The position numbers were made by a program, and so were the translations under genes. Source: JAWKIW01 sp041394145 (lineage in GTDB: Bacteria; Actinomycetota; Acidimicrobiia; Acidimicrobiales; Acidimicrobilacustridaceae). Taken from it: DNA of 64,000 bases. Where the stretch lies: NCBI GenBank assembly GCA_041394145.1, contig JAWKIW010000014.1, forward strand, positions 1-64,000, read 5' to 3'. Positions 44,140 through 53,552 of this stretch are shown here, in pieces (position 1 is the stretch's first letter; the number at the start of each line of letters is the position of its first letter). Under the pieces are notes generated by a model. The model was given only the letters and a program-made list of their open reading frames with translations. It was not told the origin of the DNA and made no database searches.

Positions 44140-44229
44140 ATGTCGAAGCGCACCAAGAAGAAGAAGGCCAAGGCCCGGCGCAACAAGGCCAACCACGGCT
44201 CCAAGCCCAACGCCGGCCGCCGGTCCTGA
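44140..44229 (+). CDS. 29-residue basic protein, probable ribosomal protein bL37
   Basis: The tiny gene encodes MSKRTKKKKAKARRNKANHG and then SKPNAGRRS. Nearly half the residues are Lys or Arg, and the KANHG-x-KPNA block resembles bL37, the about 24-residue peptide found in mycobacterial 50S subunits. The -10 box TAGCGT (44124-44129) begins with the stop codon of the PHP gene and lies ten bases before the ATG, with no ribosome site. The match is from memory of the family, so moderately sure. Confidence 0.7.
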   Translation: MSKRTKKKKAKARRNKANHGSKPNAGRRS

Positions 44230-44245
44230 ACGGGAGCCGAGCCCG

Positions 44246-46235
44246 CTGACCGGCCCATCCCCGGTCCCCCCACCGCCGCCCACCCGACGCGACGAGGTCG
44301 TCGAGCTCCGCCACGGCACGGCCGTGGCCGACCCGTACCGGTGGCTCGAGGACGGCCACGACGCCGAGGTGCGGGCCTGGGTCGACGCGCAGAACGAGCG
44401 CACCGACACCGCCCTGCACGCGCTGGCGGGCCGCGCCGAGCGCCATCAGCGGCTCCAGGCCCTGCTGCGGGCCGGCTCCTCGGTCGCCTGCCACGTCGCC
44501 GGCGGCCGGGTCTTCTCGCTCGAGCGGTGGGGCCTGCACGACCAGGCCGTGCTCGTGTGCCGCTCCGCCACGCTGCGGGGCCCGGCCCGCACCCTGGTCG
44601 ATCCCCACGCCAGCACGGGCGACCCCACGGCGGCCGTCGACTGGTACCACCCCTCCCCCGACGGCCGCCGCGTCGCCTACGGCATCTCCCGCGGGGGCGA
44701 CGAGCGCTCGACGCTGCACGTGCTCGACGTCGAGACGGGCCGCAACCTGCGCGACCGCATCACGAACACGCGCGCCTGCTCGGTGGCCTGGCTCCCCGAC
44801 GGGTCGGCCTTCGCCTACACCCGCTACCCGGACCCGTTGCAGGTGCCCGTCGAGGACCGCGGCTACTGGCGCAAGGTGTACTGGCACCGCGTCGGCGACC
44901 CGCCCCACCGCGACGAGCTGGTGTGGGGCGACCTGCCCGACAAGACGGCGTGGCCGAACGTGTCGATCTCCCCCGACGGGCGCTGGATGCTGGTGCACCT
45001 CTCGCTGGGCTGGAGCCGGGTCGACGTCCACCTGATCGACCGTCGCACGGGTGCCCGCACGGTGCTGATCGAGGGGATCGAAGCGGTGTCCACCTTCACG
45101 GTGGTCGACGACCACCTCGTCGGCGTCACCACCCTCGACGCCGACCGGGGGCGCGTGGTGGTGGCCCCCCTGGCCACCCCGTGGCACGAGCACTGGGCCA
45201 CGATCGTGCCCGAGTCCGACGCCGTCCTGGAGACCCTGACCGTCACCCCGCGCTCGCTGCTCGTGCTCGGTTCGCGCTCGGCGGTGTCCTTCCTCGACCG
45301 CTACGACCACGACGGATCGGGCCACGGGTCGGTGAAGCTCCCCGGGCTCGGCTCGCTCGCCGGCCTCAGCGGCAGCCGCGAGCGCGACGAGGTGTTCTTC
45401 TCCTTCACGTCGTTCGCCCGACCGCCGAGCCTGCTGCGCTGGACCCCCCAGGGGGTGAGCGACTGGAGCCGACTGCACGACGACGACGACGGCGCCGAGG
45501 GACGCTACGTGGTGGAGCAGGTGCGCTACCCGTCGCCGGACGGCACCGAGATCCCCATGTTCCTCATCCGGGCCGCCGACCTCGTCCCCGGCCCGGACAC
45601 GCCCTGCATCCTCACCGGCTACGGCGGGTTCTCCATCACCATGGGACCGGCCTACAGCGCGGCGATCGTGTCGGTCTGCGAGCAGGGCGGGCTCTACGCC
45701 GTCGCCAACGTCCGCGGTGGGGCCGAGGAGGGCGAGGCCTGGCACCGGGCGGGGATGCTCGAGAACAAGCAGCGCAGCTTCGACGACTTCATCGCCGCCG
45801 CCGACTGGCTCGTCGAGCAGGGCTACACGTCGCGGGGCCGACTGGCCCTCCGGGCGGCAGCAACGGCGGGCTGCTGGTGGGGCGGTGATCACCCAGCGCC
45901 CCGACCTGTGCCGGGCCGCGCAGATCGCCGTGCCGCTGCTCGACATGGTGCGCTACCACCACTTCCTCATCGCCCGGCTGTGGATCCCCGAGTACGGCGA
46001 CCCGGATCAGCCCGACGACTTCCGCTGGCTGCACGCCTACTCGCCCTACCACCGCGTCGTCGACGACACCTGCTACCCCGCCGTCCTGCTCACCACCGCC
46101 GAGGGCGACTCCCGCGTCGACCCCATGCACGCCCGGAAGATGGCGGCCCGACTGCAGGCGGCGAGCTCCTGCGCGGACGACCACCCCGTCCTGCTGCGCA
46201 TCGAGCCCGCGGTCACGGTCAGGGCAAGCCGCTGA
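44246..46235 (+). CDS. prolyl oligopeptidase family S9 serine peptidase (frameshifted, 3' end displaced)
   Basis: Propeller N-terminal domain from VVELRHGTAVADPYRWLED and a C-terminal alpha/beta hydrolase. Catalytic Ser is in GGSNGGLLVG, read in a different frame: single Gs are missing near 45858 and 45885. Asp lies in EGDSRVDPMHARKMAARL. A third shift near 46200 disrupts the His motif, which should read GHGQGKP. The true C-terminus (QGKPLSKQADELTDVLGFFDWQL) is intact only at 47464-47561, after the corrupted duplicate. Repaired, it would be about 690 residues, usual for prolyl endopeptidase. The start is doubtful: CTG 44246 behind GGGAG is the best in-frame choice. Confidence 0.85.
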
Positions 46236-46317
46236 GCAAGCAGGCCGACGAGCCGACGTGCTCGGTTCTTCGACTGGCAGCTCGGCTCGCCCCGCCCCGC
46301 TCGGCGCTAGGTTCGCC

Positions 46318-46649
46318 GTGCCCGGCCGCCCCGCCAAGGACCTCGTCGCCCTCGACAACCCCCACCCGGGCCGCGACTACGGGTGCGCTGCGAGACGCCC
46401 GAGCTCACCTGCCTGTGCCCCGTCACCGGCCAGCCCGACTTCGCCGAGGTGACGATCACCACGTGCCCGACGCCCACATCGTCGAGCAAGTCGCTGAAGC
46501 TCTACCGTGGAGCCCGACAGGGCACTACCGAGGACGTCACCAACCGCATCCTCGACGACCTCGTCACCGCCATCGCCGGCGGGTGACGGTCGTCACCCGC
46601 TGGAACGGCGGCGGCATCGACCACGGTCACCGCCAGCCACCCCGGCTGA
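46318..46649 (+). pseudogene. corrupted copy of queF
   Basis: Matches the intact queF at 47572-47925 but is 22 bases shorter through scattered deletions, so no frame survives. The active-site region ELTCLCPVTGQPDF is still readable in one frame. Part of the duplicated block, so probably not present in the real chromosome. Confidence 0.8.
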
Positions 46650-46780
46650 CCGATCACCCACGGCGGGGCGGGGACAGGCCCGCAAGGTCTGGGCGCCGGA
46701 CAGAGGTCCATGGACCCTCGCCGGGCCCGTCCCGCCGGACACTGAGCAGCCCCGCATCGGCGGGCCGCGCTGGGCGGTGC

Positions 46781-47450
46781 CTGGCCGAACGGCGAGCTTG
46801 TGCCAGCTGTGGTTCCCGGTTGGAACCGGGCGCCCACTTGCGGGGTGTGCGGCCACGCCGTCGGTGGCGCCACCGGCGCCGCCACCGGAGCACCCACCGA
46901 GACCACCACCGCTCCACACCGGCCACCGGGCCGGTCAGCAGCACCACCAGGCCAGCCGCGGGCGGCCACCCCTACGTGCCCCCCGGCGGCACGGCGGCGC
47001 CGGCCGGCGCCTGATCGCCGCCCTGGCCATCGTGGGCGATCGCCCTCATCGCCGCCGTGGTCGCCGTCGTGCTCGTCGTCGACACCGGCCGCCAACGCCG
47101 ACGAGCTCGTGCTCGCCATCGCCGCCACCACCCCCGACCCGTTCACCCTCGGTCACCACCGGCGCCGAGACCACCCAACCCCGGCGCCGTCAAGGTCCCC
47201 GCCAACGCCACCAACCCGGCGGCCAACAGGTCCCGGCTCCCACCCGCCTGTACGGCGGCACCAAGAACAACGCCACCTGCAACCCCGACCAGCCATCTCC
47301 TTCCTGCAGACCAACCCCGACAAGGGCCGCCGGCCGGCGTTCGGCATCAACCCACCGACATCGCCACCTACGTCAAGAGCCTCACCCCATCACCTTGACC
47401 CGCGACACCCGCCACCAACCACGGCTACGCCAACGGCGGTTATCACCACC
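46781..47450 (+). pseudogene. corrupted partial copy of the zinc-ribbon DUF6777-like gene
   Basis: Corresponds to the first half of the gene at 48083, but the ATG is lost (gcctggcc for gccatggcc) and many small deletions break the frame. It ends where the block meets the start of the good copy at 47464. Same explanation as the surrounding repeat. Confidence 0.8.
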
Positions 47451-47463
47451 ATCCCTGCCATCC

Positions 47464-47561
47464 AGGGCAAGCCGCTGAGCAAGCAGGCCGACGAGCTCAC
47501 CGACGTGCTCGGGTTCTTCGACTGGCAGCTCGGCTCGGGCCCCGCTCCCGCTCAGCGCTAG
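47464..47561 (+). CDS. true 3' end of the S9 peptidase gene
   Basis: Reads QGKPLSKQADELTDVLGFFD and on to the TAG at 47559-47561. This is the missing C-terminus of the peptidase whose body ends at about 46212. The two parts join perfectly if 46213-47463 is removed. The stop codon is also the first three bases of the queF -10 box. Confidence 0.8.
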
Positions 47562-47571
47562 GTTGCCCGCC

Positions 47572-47925
47572 GTGCCCGGCCGCCCCGCCAAGGACCTCGT
47601 CGCCCTCGACAACCCCCACCCGGGCCGCGACTACGAGGTGCGCTGCGAGACGCCCGAGCTCACCTGCCTGTGCCCCGTCACCGGCCAGCCCGACTTCGCC
47701 GAGGTGACGATCACCTACGTGCCCGACGCCCACATCGTCGAGCTGAAGTCGCTGAAGCTCTACCTGTGGAGCTTCCGCGACGAGGGGCACTACCACGAGG
47801 ACGTCACCAACCGCATCCTCGACGACCTCGTCACCGCCATCGCGCCGCGGCGGGTGACGGTCGTCACCCGCTGGAACGTGCGCGGCGGCATCACGACCAC
47901 GGTCACCGCCAGCCACCCCGGCTGA
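47572..47925 (+). CDS. queF: NADPH-dependent 7-cyano-7-deazaguanine reductase
   Basis: 117-residue single-domain QueF that reduces preQ0 to preQ1 in queuosine synthesis. The thioimide-forming Cys is in TCLCPVTGQPDFAEV, and the QueF signature reads VELKSLKLYLWSFRDEG. His and Glu of the active site appear in GHYHEDVTNRI. GTG 47572 follows TAGGTT (47559-47564) by seven bases, so the message is leaderless. The queuosine-salvage gene at 55318 is the only other pathway-related gene in the window. Confidence 0.93.
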   Translation: MPGRPAKDLVALDNPHPGRDYEVRCETPELTCLCPVTGQPDFAEVTITYVPDAHIVELKSLKLYLWSFRDEGHYHEDVTNRILDDLVTAIAPRRVTVVTRWNVRGGITTTVTASHPG

Positions 47926-48082
47926 CCGCCGATCACCCACCGGCGGGGTGCGGGGGACCCAGGCCCGCAAGGTCCTGGGCGCGCCGGACAGAGGTCCATG
48001 GACCCTACGCGCCGGGCCCGTCCCGCCGGACACTGGAGGCAGCCCCGGCATCCGGGCGCGGGCCAGCGCTGGAGGCGGTGCC

Positions 48083-49519
48083 ATGGCCGAGACGGCGAGC
48101 TTCTGTGCCAGCTGTGGTTCCCGGTTGGAACCGGGCGCCCACTTCTGCGGGGTGTGCGGCCACGCCGTCGGTGGCGCCACCGGCGCCGCCGCCGGAGCAC
48201 CCACCACCGGAGCACCCACCGAGACGTCCACCGCTCCCACACCGGCCACCGGGCCGGTCACCGCAGCACCACCAGGACCAGCCGCGGGCGGCCCACCCCC
48301 CTACGTGCCCCCCGGCACGCCCCCCGGCGCCGCACCGGCCGGCGCCGGCGGCGGCCGCGCCGGGCTGATCGCCGCCCTGGCCATCGTGGGCGCCATCGCC
48401 CTCATCGCCGCCGTGGTCGCCGTCGTGCTCGTCGTGCGCGACACCGGCACCGCCAACGCCGACGAGCTCGTGCTCGAACCCATCGCCGCCACCACCCCCG
48501 ACCCGTTCACCCCCTCGGTCACCACCGGCGCCGAGACCACCCCCAACCCCGGCGCCGTCAAGGTCCCCGCCAACGCCACCAACCCCGGCGGCCAACAGGT
48601 CCCCGGCTCCCAACCCGCCCTGTACGGCGGCACCAAGAACAACGCCACCTGCAACCCCGACCAGCTCATCTCCTTCCTGCAGACCAACCCCGACAAGGGC
48701 CGCGCCTGGGCCGGCGTGCTCGGCATCAACCCCACCGACATCGCCACCTACGTCAAGAGCCTCACCCCCATCACCTTGACCCGCGACACCCGCGTCACCA
48801 ACCACGGCTACGCCAACGGCCGCGCCACCACCATCCCCGCCGTCCTGCAAGCCGGCACCGCCGTGCTCGTGGACCGCTACGGCATCCCCCGCGTCAAGTG
48901 CGGCTGCGGCAACCCCCTCACCGAACCCCCACCCATCACCACCGCCACCAAGGTCCGCGGCACCCAATGGGCCAACTTCTCCATCGCCACCACCATCGTG
49001 GTCACCGTCAACGTCCACGTCGACGTGTTCGTCCTCGTCAACCCCACCACCGGCGACATCTTCGACCGACCCCCCGGCACCACCGGCACCGCCGACACCG
49101 ACGTCCCCAAGGACCAACGCTGCCGCGACTTCCCCACCGACCCCACCTGCCAAGAGACCACCACCACGACCACCACCCTGCCCCCCACCGCCCCACCCAC
49201 CCGACCACCCACCGTCCCCCCCACCATCGCCCCCACCAACCCACCCACCGTGCCCCCGACGAGCGAGGACCTCGGCAGCTCGTCGGCCGCCATCGCCCGG
49301 GTCCAGAGCATGCTGTGCGGTCAGGGCGGCACCATCGGAGGCTGGTCGGCCACCGAGACGAGCCCCGGCATCTACCGGGTGACCGCGCAGGTGCAGCTCG
49401 AGGGCTTCGACTCGGTCGACCTGGCGGTGTGGACCGTCGACTTCAACACCCAGGGCGACGTGGTGAGCTTCGAGAACGCGCTCGCCGCCGAGCTGATGTG
49501 CCTCGGCGGCGTGGGCTGA
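48083..49519 (+). CDS. zinc-ribbon membrane protein with DUF6777-like extracellular domain
   Basis: 478 residues. ATG 48083 is seven bases after GGAGG. Order: four-Cys ribbon (FCASCGSRLEPGAHFCGVCG), a Pro/Ala/Gly-rich linker, one membrane helix (LIAALAIVGAIALIAAVVAVVLVV, about residues 95-118), then an outer domain starting ELVLEPIAATTPDPFTPSV with YGGTKNNATCNPDQLISFL, WAGVLGINPTDIATYVKSL and RYGIPRVKCGCGNPL, which I recognise as DUF6777-like. A Thr/Pro-rich spacer and a Cys-containing C-terminal domain (MLCGQGGTIGGW...ELMCLGG) follow. Function unknown; the layout suggests a wall-facing sensor or scaffold. Confidence 0.8.
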   Translation: MAETASFCASCGSRLEPGAHFCGVCGHAVGGATGAAAGAPTTGAPTETSTAPTPATGPVTAAPPGPAAGGPPPYVPPGTPPGAAPAGAGGGRAGLIAALAIVGAIALIAAVVAVVLVVRDTGTANADELVLEPIAATTPDPFTPSVTTGAETTPNPGAVKVPANATNPGGQQVPGSQPALYGGTKNNATCNPDQLISFLQTNPDKGRAWAGVLGINPTDIATYVKSLTPITLTRDTRVTNHGYANGRATTIPAVLQAGTAVLVDRYGIPRVKCGCGNPLTEPPPITTATKVRGTQWANFSIATTIVVTVNVHVDVFVLVNPTTGDIFDRPPGTTGTADTDVPKDQRCRDFPTDPTCQETTTTTTTLPPTAPPTRPPTVPPTIAPTNPPTVPPTSEDLGSSSAAIARVQSMLCGQGGTIGGWSATETSPGIYRVTAQVQLEGFDSVDLAVWTVDFNTQGDVVSFENALAAELMCLGGVG

Positions 49520-49580
49520 CCCGGCGTGGGCCGACCCGGGCGCCGACCGCGATCGCCCCGCGGGATCCTGCCGGTCGGCG

Positions 49581-50426
49581 TCACACCAGGCGATCGACGT
49601 TGCCGGCCACCACGCGGTCACGCAGGCGGTCGGGCAGGCGGGCGGCCAGCGCCGTGACCCGGGCGTCGGTGCCCACCAGGTACCGGGTGCGGGGCCGATC
49701 GGCGAACAGGGCGTGGGCGACGGCGCGGGCGACCCGGTCGGGTGGGACCCCGGCGTCCTCCTGGTGGTCGATGCCACCCCGGATGACCCGGATCCACCGG
49801 CCGTAGCGCACCCGTGCCTCCTCGGAGAGCACCGACTCGATCTCGTCGGCCAGCGCCCGACCCTTGTCCCAGATGGCCGTGCGCACCGCCCCGGGCTCCA
49901 CCAGGGCGACCTGCAGGTCCCAGTCGGCGAGCTCGATCCGCAGCGAGTCGGCGACGGCTTCTTTGGCGAACTTCGACGCCCCGTAGGGCGCCATCATCGG
50001 TGTCGACAGCAGCCCGCTGACCGAGCCGATGAACACGATGCGACCCCAGCCCTCGCGCAGCAGGGGCAGGAACGCCTTGGTCACCGCCACCTGGCCCACG
50101 ACGTTCACCTCGAGCTGGCGGCGCCAGTACTCGAGCGGCAGGTACTCGACCGGGCCCCCCAGGGCGACCCCGGCGTTGTTGACGACTCCGGCGAGCCGCT
50201 GACGGCCGATCGTGGCGGCCACCTCGTCGGCGGCGGCGGCGACCCCCGCCTCGTCGGTCACGTCGAGGATCACGGGACGGAGCCGATCGGAGGCCTCGGC
50301 GCGGAGGCGGTCGGCGTCGGTGGCTCGGCGCACGCCGGCGTAGACGTGGTGGCCGAGGCGGTCGAGGTGCTGGGCGCAGGCGAGGCCGATGCCGGTCGAG
50401 GCACCGGTGACGAGGACGGCGGGCAT
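49581..50426 (-). CDS. short-chain dehydrogenase/reductase, classical
   Basis: 281 residues with all classical SDR motifs: TGASTGIGLACA for cofactor binding, VVNNAGVALGG, the serine in VFIGSVSGLLSTP and YGASKFAKE with Tyr and Lys. The substrate-side C-terminus is long (about 90 residues), as in retinol or steroid dehydrogenase-like SDRs. Substrate not predictable. It faces the DUF6777-like gene tail to tail and follows the SGNH gene on the same strand. Confidence 0.9.
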   Translation of the reverse strand: MPAVLVTGASTGIGLACAQHLDRLGHHVYAGVRRATDADRLRAEASDRLRPVILDVTDEAGVAAAADEVAATIGRQRLAGVVNNAGVALGGPVEYLPLEYWRRQLEVNVVGQVAVTKAFLPLLREGWGRIVFIGSVSGLLSTPMMAPYGASKFAKEAVADSLRIELADWDLQVALVEPGAVRTAIWDKGRALADEIESVLSEEARVRYGRWIRVIRGGIDHQEDAGVPPDRVARAVAHALFADRPRTRYLVGTDARVTALAARLPDRLRDRVVAGNVDRLV

Positions 50427-50460
50427 GGCCGGGAGTCTCGCACGCCGGCCACCCGGGACG

Positions 50461-51693
50461 TCAGGACGGCTCGGGGACCTCGGTCCGCTCGGTGACCGTC
50501 GGCGGCGCCAGCTGCTCGACGGGCGGGATGGCCTGGGACTGGCTCAGGTCGATCTCCTTGCCGAGCCGGCCGAGCACCGCCCAGGCCAGGCGATCGGCAC
50601 CTGCGCCGCTGAGGTGGATGTTGTCCGACGCCCGCAGCAGCTTGGTCTGGCCGTCGGCCATGGGCAGGCTGGCGCGGTAGGAGCCGTCGGCGTCGGCGAA
50701 GTAGGACCACGAGTCGAAGTAGTCGACCCACGGCCGCTTCTGCGCCTCGCTCCAGTAGATGTAGTTGAGCTTGGCCATGCCGTCGAGGCCGGTGTTCGGG
50801 CCCATGATCAGCGCCCCGGTCCAGATGACCAGCCGGTCGTTGTCGGGGCTCTTGAGCAGGTCCATGGTGTCGGCGACCCGCTTGCGGTACTCGGCGAGCC
50901 ACTCATCGCTGAAGCGCACCGAGGCCTTGGTGTCCTTCCACGCCGGCATGTTCTGGGCGTCGTTGGCGCCGAACATGATGACCACGACGTCGGGGTCGAC
51001 CGACGGCACGACGTCGCGCACGAGGTGCTCGGGCCAGTTGAAGTAGTCGGGCCGGGTGAGCCCGCTCGAGACCTTGTAGTCGTGGGTCGGGGTGAACAGC
51101 TTGGTGGACGACGACACGCGGGCGAACGAGCGACCGAAGTCGCCGGTGATGGAGTCGCCGCCGACCCACACGCGCAGCGGGTCGTCCGGGGTGGGCGTCC
51201 TGATGACGGGCTTGTCCGACGACGCCGTGGGGGTGGCCTCGGCACCGGCGGCAGCCGGATCCCCCGATGCCACCTGCTGGCGCTGCTCGGCGAGCAGGTC
51301 CTCGGTCGACTGCCCGGCCTCCTGGTTCTTGGCCAGGGCGGCGTCGACCGACTGGCGGGGCGAGGTGAAGCGGAAGAAGTCGGAGAAGTCGGCGATCGCC
51401 GACGACACCGTCTGGCGCCAGCAGCCGTCGCAGGCCAGGTTGGCCTTGGACTTGCGGGCGGTGGCGTCGGCGTTGACGAACATGGCCACGAGCAGCCCGC
51501 ACGCCACGATCACCAGCACGAACCCCGCCGGCATGGTCCCGGGCCGCGGCGACTTCACCGAGCGGAACATGCTCAGCACGCCGCGGCCGTCGAACAGGTC
51601 GGGGCCCTCGGCGCCCCGCCGCGGGGACCCGGGCGTGCGGTCACCCCGGGCCTCCTTGCCCGGTGCGCGCGGAGGCCCGGCGGTCGTCGTCAT
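50461..51693 (-). CDS. membrane-anchored SGNH/GDSL hydrolase (DUF459-like)
   Basis: 410 residues: cytoplasmic N-terminus, one membrane helix (FVLVIVACGLLVAMFV), a linker and an SGNH domain. Block I is VWVGGDSITGDFG (catalytic Ser), then VVVIMFGANDAQNM with the block III Asn, and a late D-x-x-H in SDNIHLSGAG. Such proteins finish O-acylation of surface polymers together with MBOAT proteins, and the MBOAT gene lies just upstream. TAGCGT (plus 51701-51706) is seven bases before the ATG, giving it its own leaderless promoter. Confidence 0.87.
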   Translation of the reverse strand: MTTTAGPPRAPGKEARGDRTPGSPRRGAEGPDLFDGRGVLSMFRSVKSPRPGTMPAGFVLVIVACGLLVAMFVNADATARKSKANLACDGCWRQTVSSAIADFSDFFRFTSPRQSVDAALAKNQEAGQSTEDLLAEQRQQVASGDPAAAGAEATPTASSDKPVIRTPTPDDPLRVWVGGDSITGDFGRSFARVSSSTKLFTPTHDYKVSSGLTRPDYFNWPEHLVRDVVPSVDPDVVVIMFGANDAQNMPAWKDTKASVRFSDEWLAEYRKRVADTMDLLKSPDNDRLVIWTGALIMGPNTGLDGMAKLNYIYWSEAQKRPWVDYFDSWSYFADADGSYRASLPMADGQTKLLRASDNIHLSGAGADRLAWAVLGRLGKEIDLSQSQAIPPVEQLAPPTVTERTEVPEPS

Positions 51694-51736
51694 CGGGGCC
51701 ACGCTACCCGGCGACCGTTGGGCGCCAGCGTCAGCC

Positions 51737-51880
51737 GGGTGCCCGCTGCGGGAGGGAGCCGCCAAGGGTCACCCGGCCTCGCGCCACCCCCACGGCCGCC
51801 GTGGGGCGCGAGCGAAGCGAGCGGGGCCCCACCTGGCGGAGGAGCAGCGGGCCGGCGGGGTGCCCGCTGCGGGAGGGAGC
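51737..51880. repeat. pair of 23-base direct repeats between MBOAT and SGNH genes
   Basis: Identical 23-mers occur at 51737-51759 and 51858-51880, 121 bases apart. Each contains the small hairpin CCCGC-T-GCGGG. The second ends at the MBOAT stop codon. They may be a REP-like element or processing site. The rest of the 186-base gap has no gene. Confidence 0.6.
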
Positions 51881-53538
51881 TAGAACTGGAAGTAGATGAA
51901 GGGGGCGACGCCTTCGGGGCCGAGGGCGTCGATCATCACGATGCCGGCAGCGAGGGCGACGATCTGCAGGGCGGGCGCCAGCCGGCCGAAGCCCACGGCC
52001 ACCTTCTCGGGGATGCGGGGCGGCACGAACTGCGAGGCGATGCTGGCCACGACGATCCCGACGCAGATCCACAGCGTGCCGGGGTCGATGGCCTGCTCGA
52101 CGCCGCCACCACCACCGAAGAGCGCGCCCAGCACCCCCGTGGCGTCGCCGAACGAGGGCGCCCGGAAGAACACCCAGGCCAGGGTGACGATGGTGAAGGT
52201 GAGCAGCCACTGGCCGACGTGCACGGGGATCGACGGCAGGTCGCGTCGCACCCACCGCTCCTTGACCACCCGCTCCAGCACCAGGGCCGTGCCGTGGATC
52301 GTGCCCCAGATGACGAAGGTCCAGTTGGCGCCGTGCCACAGGCCGCCGAGGATCATCGTCAGCAGCAGGTTGCGGTAGGTCGCACCGACGCCGCCCCGGT
52401 TGCCGCCGAGCGGGATGTAGAGGTAGTCGCGCAGCCACCGCGACAGGGTCATGTGCCAGCGCCGCCAGAAGTCCTGCACCGACAGCGATCGGTACGGCGC
52501 GTCGAAGTTCTGCGGGAACCGGATGCCGAGCAGCAGGGCCACGCCGATGGCGATGTCGGTGTACCCGGAGAAGTCGGCGTAGATCTGGATGGCGTAGCCG
52601 AGGACGCCGACGAGCACCTCGCCCTGGCTGTGGGCCGAGGGCAGGGCGAAGACCGGGTCCACGATGTTGGCGGCCAGGTACGACGAGATCACGACCTTCT
52701 TGAACAGGCCGCGGAAGATCAGCAGGAACGCCTCGGAGGACTGCACGAAGCGGGGGTCGGCCCGGGCGTCGAGCTGGGGGTGGAACTCCGACACGCGCAC
52801 GATGGGGCCGGCGACGAGGTGGGCGAAGAACGTGAGGTAGACGGCGAAGTCGAGCAGCGGGATGGGTCGCAGCTCACCTCGGCCCACGTCGACGACGTAG
52901 CTGATCGCCTGGAAGGTGAAGAACGAGATGGCGATCGGCAGCACCACGTTCAGGGCGAACGTGGGGATCTCGATGCCCAGGCTCTGCAGCCGCGTCGTGA
53001 AGAAGTCGAGGAAGAAGTTCGTGTACTTGAAGTAGCCGAGCACCAGCAGGTCGACGGCGACCGCCGCCCGCACCAGCCAGCGGCTGGCGTTGGTGCGGGC
53101 CCGGCCCGGCCCCAGGTTCGCCCACACGGCGCGGGCGAAGGCGGCGTTGGCGAACACGATGCCGAGCAGCAGGAACAGGAACCGCCAGTTCTGCTCGGAG
53201 GGCTCGGGGAACTGGTCGGCGATGCGCAGGTTGAGCACGACCAGGGCGGCGACGACCAGGAACGGCACCGCGGTGGCGAGCGACGTGCGCGACTCCCCTG
53301 CCTCGCCGTCGCCGAACCCGACGCGCAGCAGGAACGAGGTGACGACGGCCATCACCACGGCCGCCCCGACCACCACGAGGTTCACGAAGGTGTGCTTCGG
53401 GTTGAACGGGTCGAGGTAGAAGACGCAGCTGGCGAGGAGGATGAACCACCGCCACGGCTGCCGGTACGGCCGCAGCAACCAGCTCCCCGCGAAGACGACC
53501 ACGAAGAAGACGGCGAAGTCGATGGTGGGGAACAGCAT
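51880..53538 (-). CDS. MBOAT-family membrane O-acyltransferase
   Basis: 552 residues with about eleven membrane helices. The MBOAT core is clear: VLPIAISFFTFQAISYVVDV, QIYADFSGYTDIAIG, FDAPYRSLSVQDFWRRWHMTLS and the catalytic histidine in GGLWHGANWTFVIWG. It transfers acyl groups, usually acetyl, across the membrane onto polysaccharide (AlgI/PatA type), with the SGNH protein as likely partner. The -10-like TAACGT (plus 53550-53555) includes the TAA stop of the upstream mutase gene. Confidence 0.93.
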   Translation of the reverse strand: MLFPTIDFAVFFVVVFAGSWLLRPYRQPWRWFILLASCVFYLDPFNPKHTFVNLVVVGAAVVMAVVTSFLLRVGFGDGEAGESRTSLATAVPFLVVAALVVLNLRIADQFPEPSEQNWRFLFLLLGIVFANAAFARAVWANLGPGRARTNASRWLVRAAVAVDLLVLGYFKYTNFFLDFFTTRLQSLGIEIPTFALNVVLPIAISFFTFQAISYVVDVGRGELRPIPLLDFAVYLTFFAHLVAGPIVRVSEFHPQLDARADPRFVQSSEAFLLIFRGLFKKVVISSYLAANIVDPVFALPSAHSQGEVLVGVLGYAIQIYADFSGYTDIAIGVALLLGIRFPQNFDAPYRSLSVQDFWRRWHMTLSRWLRDYLYIPLGGNRGGVGATYRNLLLTMILGGLWHGANWTFVIWGTIHGTALVLERVVKERWVRRDLPSIPVHVGQWLLTFTIVTLAWVFFRAPSFGDATGVLGALFGGGGGVEQAIDPGTLWICVGIVVASIASQFVPPRIPEKVAVGFGRLAPALQIVALAAGIVMIDALGPEGVAPFIYFQF

Positions 53539-53552
53539 GCTCGGCGCCGACG

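Larger units (their letters stand above)
46213..47463 (+). repeat. deletion-riddled copy of 47464-48843 (likely assembly artefact)
   Basis: From cagggcaagccgctgagcaa onward this block follows the same order as the DNA starting at 47464: peptidase tail, queF, zinc-ribbon gene. It is about 130 bases shorter, almost only by small deletions (for example gccatggccgagacgg in the good copy reads gcctggccgaacgg here). Substitutions are rare except at the very end (47435-47463). A biological duplicate would show mostly substitutions at silent sites. The pattern fits an unpolished read end left in when two contigs were joined. Confidence 0.85.

Noticed and set aside
43052..47014. Very long open frame covering the PHP gene in another frame and the peptidase
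   Set aside because: The first kilobase is the shadow of the PHP gene; only the peptidase part shows domain motifs. Long open shadow frames are common at this GC content.
46213..47463. Tandem gene duplication of queF and the zinc-ribbon gene undergoing decay
   Set aside because: Differences are nearly all small deletions and the peptidase gene is split by the block, as expected for an assembly artefact and not for evolution.
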